Source of the DNA: a virus
DNA: 47,207 bases
IMG/VR virus record: IMGVR_UViG_3300034283_000889
Location: 1-47,207 of that record
Direction: 5' to 3' (one strand)
Shown here one piece after another: positions 38,733 to 47,207 of this stretch (its first letter is position 1; the number at the start of each line of letters is the position of its first letter). The notes under the pieces are model-generated. The model was not told the origin of the DNA. It saw only the letters and a program-made list of their open reading frames with translations, and did no database searches. A program made the position numbers and the translations under genes.

Positions 38733-40853
38733 TTATGGGGATTCAACCCCCAGAAGTTTGAAGCCGGAGTTTCCGGAACTACCAGCCCCCATTTTAGGCG
38801 TTAAATTCAGCTGTGTATAGATGTCTTTGCGGTACTGCTCTGTAACTTTGCGGAGGGCGGCATCGCGTTGCGCAGGGGTCATAACAGCGAACTGCATCTT
38901 ATTGGCCTTCTCATACTCACCAACGCGATCCTGCACCAACTTTTCCGCCGCTTGCGCTGGCTTGTTGCCTGCCTCAAGTGCGTTCCATTCCACTGCTGCT
39001 GCCACCGGATCGTTGCCGTGTTTTTGCATGAGCCCGGCCCACAACTGTTTAGCCCTACCGTCGTTAGACGCATTAATGGTGGCCAGCGTGCGCTTGGTCA
39101 TCTGTTCTTGTTCGTACTGGGTTCTCTGGCCTTGCAAATAGGACTCAAACACCTTCGATGCTTCTGTGTGTTTGAGGCCGTATCTGTCTTTAGCCAGCTG
39201 ATAGATCAACTTCTCGCTTTCCGAGAGCGCGGCGTCGCGGTCTTTCTCCAAAGCACGAATGTCGCGCTTGTTCAAATCTTTGCGGTTCAAACGCAAATCT
39301 TCAATCCGATCATTGGCCTCATCCAAACGCTCTTGCGCTGCACGCAAGTCTTTAAGGCCTGCCGCATACTGCGCAGTTCCCACTTGAGCGCCTTTGCCGA
39401 TGGCCATGCCCAAACCGCCCGGAGTTGACATGATGGCCAAACCGGCGTTCAAAATCGCAAGCCCCAAGTTCTGGTCTGCTTGCGCTTCCAGTTTTTTACC
39501 GCGTGCCAACAAGCGGTCACCACGATCTTTGTAGACGTCGCCTTCCGTTTCAATTTCTTTATTGCGGCGGTCCAGCGCTTCTTGGGCACGCTGGTTTGCT
39601 TTTGAGCTGAACTCAACAGCTTGGTTTTTAAGTGCGCCAAATTCGTAATCCGAATCGCCCATGGCTTGCTTTTGCGCAGCTTTTAGGGACTCCATGCTAA
39701 AGATGTCTTTGCTTCCGCCGGAAGATGCACCGCCAGCCCCTGTTCTAGTTCCAGCACCCGCACCTGCCCCAGTCGAACGCAGGGTCGATGGCGACAAAAC
39801 AGAGGAAGGGGTTTCCGCAGACCCAGTAATTGCTGGGCTACCACTGCCATACGTGCTGGCAGCAGGTTGGCTGCGGTCGGCGGCGTCGGCTTTATTTACA
39901 GCGGCGCGGTTGTCCGTAGCCGTTGGGCCTTTAGGTGGCTCGTTCTTGGCGCGGTACTGTTTGAGCGCTTCGCCTTCGTCATCAATCAACGAAGCCAAGC
40001 CGGTGCCTACGGCAGTGCCCCCAGCGGTTCCAAGAACAGGCGTAACGCCCGAACCGATAATACCCCCGGCAAGCGGCAACAGAGTATTCGCGCCTGTACG
40101 GGCAAACTGCTTGCCCTTTTCCAACAAAGACACATTGGGGTCATCGTAAAACGCTTTTGCCGAGTCAATCTCGGACAGGCCTTGGGCAGCAGCAAGACCT
40201 CCGCCAATCACGGGAAGAGCGCCTGCTTTTGCAACGCGGCCTGCTTTTTCCAAGTAAGGCGATGCAGCTTTGCCTGCGTTATATGCGGTCGACGCGCCTT
40301 GAGCAGCTTGCGCTGCGGGGGCAGCAGTTGGAGCGGCAGTTGCGGCGGCTTTTGCCTGCTCAGCTTTACTAAGAGCTGCCGCTTTATCGGCAGGACTCAT
40401 TCGAGCAAAGTCCAGATAGTCAATGCCAATACGCTGAAGTAAACGCACAAAGTCCGGTCCGACTTTCATGGCCGTAGACCCGCCCACCTGATAGTGCTCC
40501 ACATCGCCACCGCCAGCAAAAGCCACGATGCCGCCATTGGCAAAGTTCATATCGCCTGTAGGCAAGCGCCCAATGCCGTGTTCTTCGGGCAAATAACCGC
40601 CCTTGGCGTAGCCTGTCACGTTACCCATAGCGTCTACCGGGGCCATCTCAGCCACCATCTGGTCAACGACCTTGGGTTGCTCTTGCATGCCTTGTTGTGC
40701 TGGCGCTGCGGAACGTACGGCTTTACGACGGTTGGACTCGGACATGGCCAGCGCCATGATGTACGGGTCTGCTTTGTTTAGCTGGGCATACTTTTGCAGC
40801 ATGGCGTCGGGCAACTTGGCCAACGTGGACGTGATTTTGTTGACATCAATCAT
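38733..40853 (-). CDS. Internal virion (ejection) protein, 706 aa
   Basis: The N-terminus IDVNKITSTLAKLPDAMLQK and the GG-rich motifs YAKGGYLPEEHGIGRLPTGD and FANGGIVAFAGGGDVEHYQV are typical of podovirus virion proteins. An Ala/Gly-rich part (about 190-290) has likely membrane-interacting segments (PVIGGGLAAAQGL, PLAGGIIGSGVTPVLGTAGG). A serine/glycine-rich linker follows, then a long helical region from about residue 390 with coiled-coil character. This layout resembles T7-type ejection proteins that form a channel across the envelope. It lies 18 nt upstream of the giant gene. Confidence 0.75.
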   Translation of the reverse strand: MIDVNKITSTLAKLPDAMLQKYAQLNKADPYIMALAMSESNRRKAVRSAAPAQQGMQEQPKVVDQMVAEMAPVDAMGNVTGYAKGGYLPEEHGIGRLPTGDMNFANGGIVAFAGGGDVEHYQVGGSTAMKVGPDFVRLLQRIGIDYLDFARMSPADKAAALSKAEQAKAAATAAPTAAPAAQAAQGASTAYNAGKAASPYLEKAGRVAKAGALPVIGGGLAAAQGLSEIDSAKAFYDDPNVSLLEKGKQFARTGANTLLPLAGGIIGSGVTPVLGTAGGTAVGTGLASLIDDEGEALKQYRAKNEPPKGPTATDNRAAVNKADAADRSQPAASTYGSGSPAITGSAETPSSVLSPSTLRSTGAGAGAGTRTGAGGASSGGSKDIFSMESLKAAQKQAMGDSDYEFGALKNQAVEFSSKANQRAQEALDRRNKEIETEGDVYKDRGDRLLARGKKLEAQADQNLGLAILNAGLAIMSTPGGLGMAIGKGAQVGTAQYAAGLKDLRAAQERLDEANDRIEDLRLNRKDLNKRDIRALEKDRDAALSESEKLIYQLAKDRYGLKHTEASKVFESYLQGQRTQYEQEQMTKRTLATINASNDGRAKQLWAGLMQKHGNDPVAAAVEWNALEAGNKPAQAAEKLVQDRVGEYEKANKMQFAVMTPAQRDAALRKVTEQYRKDIYTQLNLTPKMGAGSSGNSGFKLLGVESP

Positions 40854-40861
40854 GGCTTACC

Positions 40862-41887
40862 TCAGATTTTAGACAGGGCCAGCTCAGCCAAACCTGCCGA
40901 TTTTTTCTTCTCACGCTTGATCTTGGCGTCGGACACAGCGCCGCCTTCTTTGAAAAGTTTGCCGCCGCCAAGCATGTAAGCGCCAGCCAGAGAAGTGCCT
41001 GCGCCCAACAACTGCGAACCTGTTGAAGGGCCGGGGTTGTACACAGAAGTGGTTGAGCTGTACGGTGTGCCGCGCATGATGTTGGAGGCAAACTCCAACT
41101 GCTGGTATGGGTACTTCTGCTGGGCAAGGAAGTCTTCGTAGCCTTGGGATAGCTTGGCCTGCTCTTGCGCCTGCTGCAGTGCACCTGCTGTCTGCTGAGC
41201 GTTGATGATGTCTTTTTGCTGGCCAAACTGAGTGGCCCCCAGACCGCCCAACTGAGCAGCGCCAGACAGCGCGGTCTCCAAACCCTTCAAGCCCAGACCT
41301 GCACCATACTGACGTGAGCTTTCACCAAGCGCCTGCTCGGTATTGAACTGCTGTTGAGCGCGGGTGTAAGCATCCTGCAAGCCACGAGCTTGGATGTCAC
41401 CCTTCTGGGTGGCCAAGTTACGCGCAGCTTCTGCGTCCACAATTGCCTGACGGCTACCGCCAAACGCGCCGGACTTCACTGCATTGGCGTTGCTCTGGGT
41501 ACGGGCAATATCGGCTTGGCGTTGGGCTTCGCGCTGCTGGATGTCCACCACATTCTGCATGTAGGGGTCCATGTACTGACCCGCCTGAGCGCCAAACTGA
41601 CCTGTTTGGTATGGGTTGTATGAAGTGTTGAGCGCACGGCCCGTGGCCTGCCCGGCAGCGTCAATACCCTGACCGATGACGCCAGAGGTACCCATATTTT
41701 GGATGCCCTGAAACGCTTGCTGCTGCATCGGGGTAAATTCCGCGATGCGCTGGCCACCATACTGCTGGTACGGATTCTGGTTAGTGTCCGTCAACGCCAT
41801 TACTTTGCCAAGCTGCGTCTTGGCCGCTTCCTCCATATAGGGGGCAATGGTGTTTTGTTGGGTTTGGGTAGTTCCGCCGCCGCTCAT
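40862..41887 (-). CDS. Internal virion protein, 341 aa
   Basis: A Gln/Gly/Ala-rich protein: TTQTQQNTIAPYMEEAAKTQ at the start, GQYMDPYMQNVVDIQQREAQ with RQADIARTQSNANAVKSGAF in the middle, then helices rich in Gln. The C-terminus has a hydrophobic stretch (SLAGAYMLGGGKLF) and a basic tail. I recognise this as a virion component of podovirus-type phages, comparable in size and gene order to T7 gp14. It probably leaves the head before DNA and helps form the ejection channel. Confidence 0.75.
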   Translation of the reverse strand: MSGGGTTQTQQNTIAPYMEEAAKTQLGKVMALTDTNQNPYQQYGGQRIAEFTPMQQQAFQGIQNMGTSGVIGQGIDAAGQATGRALNTSYNPYQTGQFGAQAGQYMDPYMQNVVDIQQREAQRQADIARTQSNANAVKSGAFGGSRQAIVDAEAARNLATQKGDIQARGLQDAYTRAQQQFNTEQALGESSRQYGAGLGLKGLETALSGAAQLGGLGATQFGQQKDIINAQQTAGALQQAQEQAKLSQGYEDFLAQQKYPYQQLEFASNIMRGTPYSSTTSVYNPGPSTGSQLLGAGTSLAGAYMLGGGKLFKEGGAVSDAKIKREKKKSAGLAELALSKI

Positions 41888-42288
41888 AATTTCACTCCTA
41901 CAATTCGGTACTTCTCATTGAAGCCGTACCGTGTCCACAAGCGTGCAACGGACTCCCGCGCAGCGCCTTCAATGCAAGTAGCCCCGTTGGAGGCCGCGTA
42001 AGTTTTCAATTGCTCAAAGGTCTCACCGCTGCTGATGAGCTTGCCGCCAATCGCAATGATAAAGCAGACCCGGTCATTTGGGCGGTTAAAAAACTGCACC
42101 AGTGCAGCGCCTTCGATACCTTCGTCCGTTGTTGCCACCAGCAACTGCCAATGTCCATTGGTCGCCATGACCTTGGCATGCTCAGCTGTGTATTCGCCCT
42201 TGGAATGGTCCAGCGCAGATGCGACAAAGGCCTCAACTTGAGGCCATGTCTGGTTCACCCACTCTAGAGGGACGAATTGGATTTTCAT
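41884..42288 (-). CDS. GNAT-like virion-associated protein, 134 aa
   Basis: The protein has a beta-alpha pattern resembling the GNAT acetyltransferase fold: FVPLEWVNQTWPQVEAFV, WQLLVATTDEGIEGAALVQF, RVCFIIAIGGKLISSGETFE and ARESVARLWTRYGFNEKYRI. The acetyl-CoA loop (R/Q-x-x-G-x-G/A) is not clear, so catalysis is doubtful. T7 gp13, also needed for internal virion proteins, has a similar size and position. It overlaps the next gene by ATGA. A structural or assembly role is more likely than an enzyme. Confidence 0.65.
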   Translation of the reverse strand: MKIQFVPLEWVNQTWPQVEAFVASALDHSKGEYTAEHAKVMATNGHWQLLVATTDEGIEGAALVQFFNRPNDRVCFIIAIGGKLISSGETFEQLKTYAASNGATCIEGAARESVARLWTRYGFNEKYRIVGVKL

Positions 42289-43427
42289 GCTGGCAAATTC
42301 TTTTCAGCACGGCTGTTGACTGCAACGCGCCCACGGCCTACAGTTTTTCCACGGGCCTTCTGAATTCGGTCCATCATGGCGTACAGCTTGCGAGCGCCTG
42401 CCTCAGTCGAGCCGTTGCCCAACTCAGAAACGATACGGGCTGGAATCACAAATTCGCCGTCGGCCAAACGAGCTGGGCGCTTGTTGCCAATAGTCGCAGG
42501 GATGCTGTCAGACACGCCATCACCGGGGCCACGCAACAAACGACCGCCATCGGAGTAGTCGCCAAGGTGGCTCATGCCGCCACGGGCCAAAGCAGCCAAA
42601 CCACCTTGAGCGTAATCAGCAGCCGTACCATCGCCGGGGCCATTGGAGCCCGGAGTCCCTTCACCGCCAACTCCGCCAAGACCGCCGCCAGTGCTACCCG
42701 AGAAGTCATAACCACCGCCGGTAGCCGAAGGGCTGCTGTATGTGCCGGGGCCACCAACACCCTCATAACCAGAGGGGAGACCGCTGATGCTTGAAGCGCC
42801 CCATGCCGGGCCTGACAAAGGTCCGCCGCCTGTGCCAGCGATAGCCTCTTGAGTTTGGGCTTCCGTCATGGTGTTGTTGGGGCGATCGCCAAATGCGGCG
42901 TATCCCGTGTATGTACCAGTGTGGCCACCTAATTTAGCGGCTTCGTTCAGGCGGTTCTCAATGTAGCGCTCGCCAAGGTATCCCGGCAAGCGGCCAAGAC
43001 CAAACGGAAGCAGAAAACTCAATGGGCTTTTGCTGAGACCAATACCTGCGCTTGCCAAAGACTCACCCAATCTCTGGCCGGAGGGCCGTGCGTAATTAGA
43101 CTCAGCCGCAAACGACCCACTGCTACCACTACCCCCCGCCGCCTCAGCCGCACGCTTTTTCCGCAGCAGCTCTTCTTCCATCGCGGTAGCGGCTTCATCT
43201 GCGCCTTGCAAGGTATACCGCTGCGTCGCTGGGTCGTATTTGTATTTAGGTAATACGTTTGCACTTGAGTCCAATCCACCGCTGGCAAGTCGGGCGATGC
43301 CGCCGGAAGCGAACATTTGACCGCCGTTTGCCATGTAAGTTTGGGCTTCGTTGCGGTCTGACATAGCCTGAACAGGGCCAAGCGCAGCAATGCCTGCGCT
43401 GTTGTTTTGGTAAGGGTTGAAGTTCAT
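42285..43427 (-). CDS. Virion structural protein, Gly-rich, 380 aa
   Basis: It contains repeated GG-type motifs (MANGGQMFASGGIARLASGG, YAQGGLAALARGGMSHLGDY) and a conserved C-terminal domain with DGVSDSIPATIGNKRPARLA, DGEFVIPARIVSELGNGSTE and ARKLYAMMDRIQKARGK. This C-terminal pattern is common in tail or internal virion proteins of podovirus-type phages. The middle (215-280) is a low-complexity Gly/Ser region. Its exact place in the virion is unknown; the neighbours suggest the tail-head interface or ejection set. Confidence 0.75.
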   Translation of the reverse strand: MNFNPYQNNSAGIAALGPVQAMSDRNEAQTYMANGGQMFASGGIARLASGGLDSSANVLPKYKYDPATQRYTLQGADEAATAMEEELLRKKRAAEAAGGSGSSGSFAAESNYARPSGQRLGESLASAGIGLSKSPLSFLLPFGLGRLPGYLGERYIENRLNEAAKLGGHTGTYTGYAAFGDRPNNTMTEAQTQEAIAGTGGGPLSGPAWGASSISGLPSGYEGVGGPGTYSSPSATGGGYDFSGSTGGGLGGVGGEGTPGSNGPGDGTAADYAQGGLAALARGGMSHLGDYSDGGRLLRGPGDGVSDSIPATIGNKRPARLADGEFVIPARIVSELGNGSTEAGARKLYAMMDRIQKARGKTVGRGRVAVNSRAEKNLPA

Positions 43428-43735
43428 ACTTTTACTTTCAGCACATTGCCAGCAGAGGTATCGTAATAGATGTCCCCTATCCGGAGGTTACTCAAATCTG
43501 CCTGTGTTGGCAAGCTAACCGTGAAGGTATTTGGGTTTGCCGGGTCGGGCTGAATGAAGCTCAGACCAGCCACGATTGTCCCGTTTACCCGTTGGGTTGC
43601 AGCAGCCATTGGCCCTGTGTTGTCCAACTGGTTGAAATACAGGCGCAAAATGCTCGTGAGCTGGTTTATGAACTGCGCGTCGTATTCTACCGGAGCTACC
43701 GGCAGAAAGGGGGCTTTTACGTTCTTTTGGGCCAT
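43424..43735 (-). CDS. Small virion protein, 103 aa
   Basis: The sequence has KAPFLPVAPVEYDAQFINQL, TSILRLYFNQLDNTGPM and a beta-rich C-terminus (LSNLRIGDIYYDTSAGNVLK). I have seen this type between the large tail protein and the Gly-rich virion gene in several podovirus-type genomes. It could be a small fibre or adaptor component. Overlaps the next gene by ATGA. Confidence 0.65.
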   Translation of the reverse strand: MAQKNVKAPFLPVAPVEYDAQFINQLTSILRLYFNQLDNTGPMAAATQRVNGTIVAGLSFIQPDPANPNTFTVSLPTQADLSNLRIGDIYYDTSAGNVLKVKV

Positions 43736-43737
43736 GC

Positions 43738-45894
43738 TTATCTCCGCCCATCAGGACGGACGTCAATCGAAGGAACGCCCAACTGCCACTGCACGCCAAG
43801 GCCGTCGGAGGCAATCTTGAACGCCATCTGGCGACCGCGCACCCGCGTGTAAACAATCTCGGTGAACTGCTGCACCACGTAGTTGCGCTGACCCTGATAG
43901 TTCTGGGCGCTGATGACTTCGGGCGATGGGGCTGTGCCGTAGTTCGAGCCGGGGTTCTGCCGTGGACGCATTGTGATGGTCACTGCAGGGTTGTTCACAT
44001 ACGAGCCATCAAACGTAATGTCCGGGATCATGCGCCAAACAAAGCCGTAGTTGTGGCCGTCACCGATGTTGAAGTCGGCAGACTGGATGTAAGACTCGAT
44101 TGGGCTTGGCGGGTTTGTTGTGCCGTCGTTTACACCATCTTCATGGTAAATGAGCTGGCCATCGTAGCCAGCAGCGGCAGGGAAGTCGCGCAGGGGCGAG
44201 TCAATCCAAGCTGTGCGGGACAGATTGCCGTAGCTCCAGATTTTCTCCAAGTGGTTATACACCACGTAACGGTCGATCACCGTGGAGCTGGCCGAGCAGT
44301 AGAACCACCAGATTTCGTTGAAGCCTTCGTTGGTGCTGGCAAAGAACTGATACTGCTGCTGCAGGTTGATGTCGCCAAAGATGTACTGGCGCAGAGGGCA
44401 GTAGAGCGTTTCAACACGACCGGAATACATGTAGAACTTGTCGAGCCCCATCCAATAGGTGATGTTTGCCGCCGTGGCGACGGCGTTGGGGCCAGCGATA
44501 GAGGTGTTTGAGCCCAGAATCTGGAAGCCCCAGACATATGGTGGTCCAAGGTACTGCATGGAATAGATGGCCGCATCTGTCCAAACCAAGATTTCCTGTC
44601 GAGTCTGTAGGTTGGCGACAATTCCCGAGCCCGTGCTCAAGCGATAACTGCCCGCTTGGTTGGTGGCAGCAGGGGTCCAAGTCAAGTAATCTTCTTGGTC
44701 TGACCAACGGATCAGCAAGGGGTCCATGTCCGAAGACCCGTAATCATTGCATCCAAACGCAATCACAAACCGAGAAGAATCCGAAACGGCCACTGCATTG
44801 CACACCTCTGGGCAGTCGGTGTCTGCATCATAGGGCGATGGGCTTGCCGAGTTGAGCAACACTGCGCGGTCGTAAATGTTTGGGTTGGCGTTGACTTTCC
44901 ACAGATACAACGCACCCCCGCGAGGGTTGATGATGAGGTCTTGCCCGTAGTTGGCCTGACTCCACAAGCGCATTTGCAAAGCTACGCCGCCTGCAGATGC
45001 TGCCTCACCCCAGCCAGAAGCGCCACTGTATTGGTTAACCGTAGCGCCCGTTGAATACGCCCTAGCTGTACTGCCCACCCCTCGAACGCACCCGGTAAAC
45101 GTGGTGCCGGTTTTGCCGGAGTAAGTGATGTATTCACCGTTGATGCCAATTGCACCAGCCGCATCAAACCCAGTTGTTGATACAACGGTAATTGTGGTGG
45201 CGCTGGCGCTCAGCGCCCCGTTTAATGTGGTGGACGCGGAAATTGTTGTGGTGCCACCCCAACCACCAGCACCCCAGCCCACTCCGACAGTGGCGATTTC
45301 TCCGCCAACAGACAATTGATATTCAAAGTCGGCTGCACCAGTTGTGCCAGAAGATGTCGCAGGGGATGACACCACAATGCTATATGTGGCGGTGTCAATA
45401 TATGTGATACGGAACTCGCGGTTCAGCGCCGAAGCAGGAATGCCATTGATCGCGCCGCCAACGCCAGAAATGGTTACAAAATCTCCGTCTTGCGCACCAT
45501 AACCAGAATCATTGACCACCACCGTGGTAGAGCCGTTGACTGTCGTAAAAGCGTTGGACGCAACGGTGGATGTGTCGCGGATAGGCGTGATGTCATAGAA
45601 CGTGCCGCCTGCGGTTTGCTGAATGTAATATTTCAGGTTGGTGCCTAGCCCCATCAGGTTGAGGCCGTCCAGCGTGATCCAGTTCCACAGAGAGCGGCAC
45701 ACACCCCAGAACGAACCTGCGGGTGGTTGCAAGGTGGATTCGGCCAACCCTTGGTCCAAAGTCCAACCGCCGAGCTTTTCAGGATAGCCCGAGCGAAAGC
45801 GCACCTTGTCCATCTCGAACCAAGTGCCTTCATTGGCCAGTGTCGTCGATTCACGGTTTACGCCGGGGCGCAGTTGGAGTTTCTGTAAGGGCAT
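43738..45894 (-). CDS. Tail tubular B / packaged-DNA stabilisation-like protein, 718 aa
   Basis: The N-terminus PLQKLQLRPGVNRESTTLAN, then WFEMDKVRFRSGYPEKLGGW, is the signature I associate with nozzle or plug proteins of P22 gp10 or T7 gp12 type. The rest is predominantly beta, including a small inserted domain around 115-190 (VTISGVGGAINGIPASALNR) and an Ala/Thr-rich repeat part (TTISASTTLNGALSASATTI). Later segments have LLIRWSDQEDYLTWTP and IWSYGNLSRTAWIDSP, typical of this family. It closes the portal channel and forms the tail tube. Confidence 0.8.
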   Translation of the reverse strand: MPLQKLQLRPGVNRESTTLANEGTWFEMDKVRFRSGYPEKLGGWTLDQGLAESTLQPPAGSFWGVCRSLWNWITLDGLNLMGLGTNLKYYIQQTAGGTFYDITPIRDTSTVASNAFTTVNGSTTVVVNDSGYGAQDGDFVTISGVGGAINGIPASALNREFRITYIDTATYSIVVSSPATSSGTTGAADFEYQLSVGGEIATVGVGWGAGGWGGTTTISASTTLNGALSASATTITVVSTTGFDAAGAIGINGEYITYSGKTGTTFTGCVRGVGSTARAYSTGATVNQYSGASGWGEAASAGGVALQMRLWSQANYGQDLIINPRGGALYLWKVNANPNIYDRAVLLNSASPSPYDADTDCPEVCNAVAVSDSSRFVIAFGCNDYGSSDMDPLLIRWSDQEDYLTWTPAATNQAGSYRLSTGSGIVANLQTRQEILVWTDAAIYSMQYLGPPYVWGFQILGSNTSIAGPNAVATAANITYWMGLDKFYMYSGRVETLYCPLRQYIFGDINLQQQYQFFASTNEGFNEIWWFYCSASSTVIDRYVVYNHLEKIWSYGNLSRTAWIDSPLRDFPAAAGYDGQLIYHEDGVNDGTTNPPSPIESYIQSADFNIGDGHNYGFVWRMIPDITFDGSYVNNPAVTITMRPRQNPGSNYGTAPSPEVISAQNYQGQRNYVVQQFTEIVYTRVRGRQMAFKIASDGLGVQWQLGVPSIDVRPDGRR

Positions 45895-45925
45895 CGTTTA
45901 CCTCAGTTTTATGGCATTTTCGCAC

Positions 45926-46432
45926 TTAACTCAGGAACAGCGCAATCTCTGCTTCTCGGCGCTTCACCAATCCGGGCAAAACTTTGCCGCCACCCTTGGT
46001 CCAAGCCATAAACGCCTCCGCCGCGCCTTCCCAGTCACCCCGGTTGGCTTTCATGCGGATGGTTGAGCGTTGCAGGTTGCCTAGTCCAAAGTTAAAGGAT
46101 ATTGAGACAAGAGCGTCAAAAGCGCCTTGCCTGCCAGCAACGCCGGGAACAAGTCGTAAAACACCACGTTCAAAAGACGCGACGTCATCCGCGAATAGTT
46201 TCTCGATTTCCTCTTTGCTCCAGACACGGTTGTCCTCCGGTTTAAGCGGCATCTCTTTGCGGATCATGGGGATTTCTTTACCCTCAACTCGCGCCATTGG
46301 CAGCTTGATCTGCTCTTGGTACAGCACATGGCCATACCCAATCGTCCAGATGTGGGCGGGGCAAAGGTACGGCTTGTTTCTGCACCCCTCAAAGCGGTGC
46401 ATTAAATCTGCGCCAGCTTTTGAGAGTTTCAC
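45926..46432 (-). CDS. Endolysin, GH24 lysozyme
   Basis: A 168-aa muramidase of T4/lambdoid R21 type. The catalytic layout E15-x8-C24-x5-T30 (FEGCRNKPYLCPAHIWTIGYGH) matches the family rule E-x8-(D/C)-x5-T, with Cys in place of Asp. A later conserved part reads ALVSISFNFGLGNLQRST. There is no clear signal peptide, so release to the wall needs the holin, whose gene overlaps by 4 nt upstream. An inserted charged loop (about 37-70) is longer than in the shortest relatives. Confidence 0.9.
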   Translation of the reverse strand: MKLSKAGADLMHRFEGCRNKPYLCPAHIWTIGYGHVLYQEQIKLPMARVEGKEIPMIRKEMPLKPEDNRVWSKEEIEKLFADDVASFERGVLRLVPGVAGRQGAFDALVSISFNFGLGNLQRSTIRMKANRGDWEGAAEAFMAWTKGGGKVLPGLVKRREAEIALFLS

Positions 46433-46953
46433 TTCTTGCTCCAGCCACGCGAACCGAACCAGAAACCGATGATGCCGCCCAGCATGGACATTTCGTCAGT
46501 GCTGAAAACGATGTCGCTGAACTTAACCAAGTCTTCAAGATTGGTAATCAGCTTCTCGTTGTACCAGACGTACCAAGCCAGCCATGCGTTAATCAGCACC
46601 AACTCAATGACAAAGATGTAGGTGATGGTCGGGCGGACTGTGCCAATGTAGTTGGCAACCCATGTGGATGCTTTGGCCAGCACCGCCTTGTCGTGCTCTT
46701 GGGCACCTTGGGTCATCGCAGCTTCTGCCTCGGCAATCTGCGCGTTGGTCTGCATCGCCACCTGCTCGGTGCGGATTTCTTCAATCTTGGCTTGGGCGGC
46801 AAAACCAGCAGCGGCCAGCGCTAACTCACGCTCGGTCTGCACTTGGGCCAGCGCCAGTTCGTGCTTTTGATCCGCCTTATTCTGGAAGTAGTCCAGCAGC
46901 TTTGGCAGGCCGGAGATCAGCAGACCGCCGAGTGTAGAAATTAAAGACAGCAT
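46429..46953 (-). CDS. Holin, 3TM (GTA-type) superfamily
   Basis: A 174-aa membrane protein with an N-terminal hydrophobic segment (residues 2-19, LSLISTLGGLLISGLPKL), a charged helical middle rich in Ala, Gln and Glu (24-90), a strong span PTITYIFVIELVLINAWLAW (about 107-127), and a C-terminal hydrophobic part GGIIGFWFGSRGW. It resembles the GTA_holin_3TM family. It would open the inner membrane to free the endolysin encoded directly downstream (ATGA overlap). Confidence 0.8.
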   Translation of the reverse strand: MLSLISTLGGLLISGLPKLLDYFQNKADQKHELALAQVQTERELALAAAGFAAQAKIEEIRTEQVAMQTNAQIAEAEAAMTQGAQEHDKAVLAKASTWVANYIGTVRPTITYIFVIELVLINAWLAWYVWYNEKLITNLEDLVKFSDIVFSTDEMSMLGGIIGFWFGSRGWSKK

Positions 46954-46954
46954 G

Positions 46955-47140
46955 TCATTCTCCGAAAGGTAAATTGGATTTCACAAATTCAATGATGGAC
47001 TTGGAATCGTCCACCGGCAGCACATACAGCATGTCAAGCACCCAGTTGGCGATGACCGCCATGCAGCACACCCGGATGAATCGGTCGATGCCGAGCTTCC
47101 AGTCCGTGCCAACTTCAAACCATTTGAGGAGCTTCCACAC
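46955..47140 (-). CDS. Small membrane protein of the lysis module, 61 aa
   Basis: The frame opens with GTG at 47140, since the nearby ATG (47142) belongs to a different, shadow frame. A single likely span is at residues 21-41 (FIRVCCMAVIANWVLDMLYV) and the end is charged (SKSIIEFVKSNLPFGE). It directly precedes the holin gene, so a role in lysis timing, such as an antiholin or spanin helper, is possible. No lipobox or signal sequence is present. The function is not known. Confidence 0.6.
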   Translation of the reverse strand: MWKLLKWFEVGTDWKLGIDRFIRVCCMAVIANWVLDMLYVLPVDDSKSIIEFVKSNLPFGE

Positions 47141-47144
47141 ATCG

Positions 47145-47207
47145 TCAGCACCCGTTTTTGCGGCAGAAAGAGAATAGCTCCCAGCCGCCCCACATCAGAC
47201 CACAGAA
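47145..47207 (-). CDS. Partial gene entering from the right edge
   Basis: A minus-strand frame is open from the right edge to a TGA at 47145, giving the end of a protein: WGGWELFSFCRKNGC. Its stop lies 4 nt before the GTG of the 61-aa gene, as expected for a tightly packed operon. Twenty codons are too few to name a product, and chance openness cannot be excluded. Confidence 0.3.
   Translation of the reverse strand, partial: FCGLMWGGWELFSFCRKNGC

Noticed and set aside
41884-42288. Active acetyltransferase as antitoxin or defence gene
   Set aside because: The acetyl-CoA binding loop is not clear, and the gene is embedded in the virion operon at the place of T7 gp13, so a structural role is favoured.
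46981-47193. 70-aa minus-strand frame overlapping the 61-aa membrane protein
   Set aside because: It is Ser/Cys-rich and out of frame with a clear membrane-spanning protein, so it is probably a shadow.

Overview
The window looks like most of the genome of a tailed double-stranded DNA phage with a podovirus-type virion: a short-tail structural set, internal ejection proteins and no tape-measure or sheath genes. GC content is high and the genes are tightly packed, with ATGA-type start/stop overlaps. Many small proteins resemble those I associate with phages of freshwater Burkholderiales (Betaproteobacteria). That host is an inference from protein style, not a sequence match. No integrase, no phage RNA polymerase and no tRNA gene were found, so transcription probably relies on host RNA polymerase.

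Layout. Positions 1-5914, minus strand, hold the packaging and head module. In transcription order it is small terminase, large terminase, portal, a 64-aa protein, a GroES-like co-chaperonin, and a scaffold gene cut by the left edge. Positions 5915-6359 are a divergent control region. Positions 6360-28803, plus strand, hold the early and replication module. It starts with small unknown genes and a 61-bp inverted repeat around an AT-rich core (7485-7799, the best origin or control-hub candidate). More small genes follow, then a 505-aa acidic Cys-rich protein and an M20-like zinc peptidase. Next is a dense run of very small genes with two paralogous DNA-binding-like proteins, a glutaredoxin and a dNTP diphosphohydrolase-like protein. 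The replication core comes after that: VRR-NUC nuclease, PolA-type polymerase, zincin, Cas4/RecB-like nuclease, HNH-like protein, SNF2-type helicase, a coiled-coil protein, a candidate SSB, an HTH protein and an AEP primase-helicase. Positions 28800-47207, minus strand, hold the late virion and lysis module. In transcription order it is a small membrane protein, holin, endolysin, a large tail protein, small virion proteins, a GNAT-like protein, two ejection-type proteins and a 3304-aa polyvalent protein that fills a fifth of the window.

The major capsid protein and the rest of the tail are missing. Because the scaffold gene runs off the left edge and another minus-strand gene enters at the right edge, the missing genes probably lie between the two edges of a circular or terminally redundant genome.

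Control signals. Three 16-bp TGTC-N8-GACA palindromes lie in promoter-like intergenic sites (6108, 13676, 23697), and related boxes fill the inverted-repeat locus. A second dispersed element, an AGAGAGA/TCTCTCT hairpin, follows several early genes and also occurs inside two coding regions. The plus and minus operons collide with stop codons interlocked in one TTAA (28800-28803).
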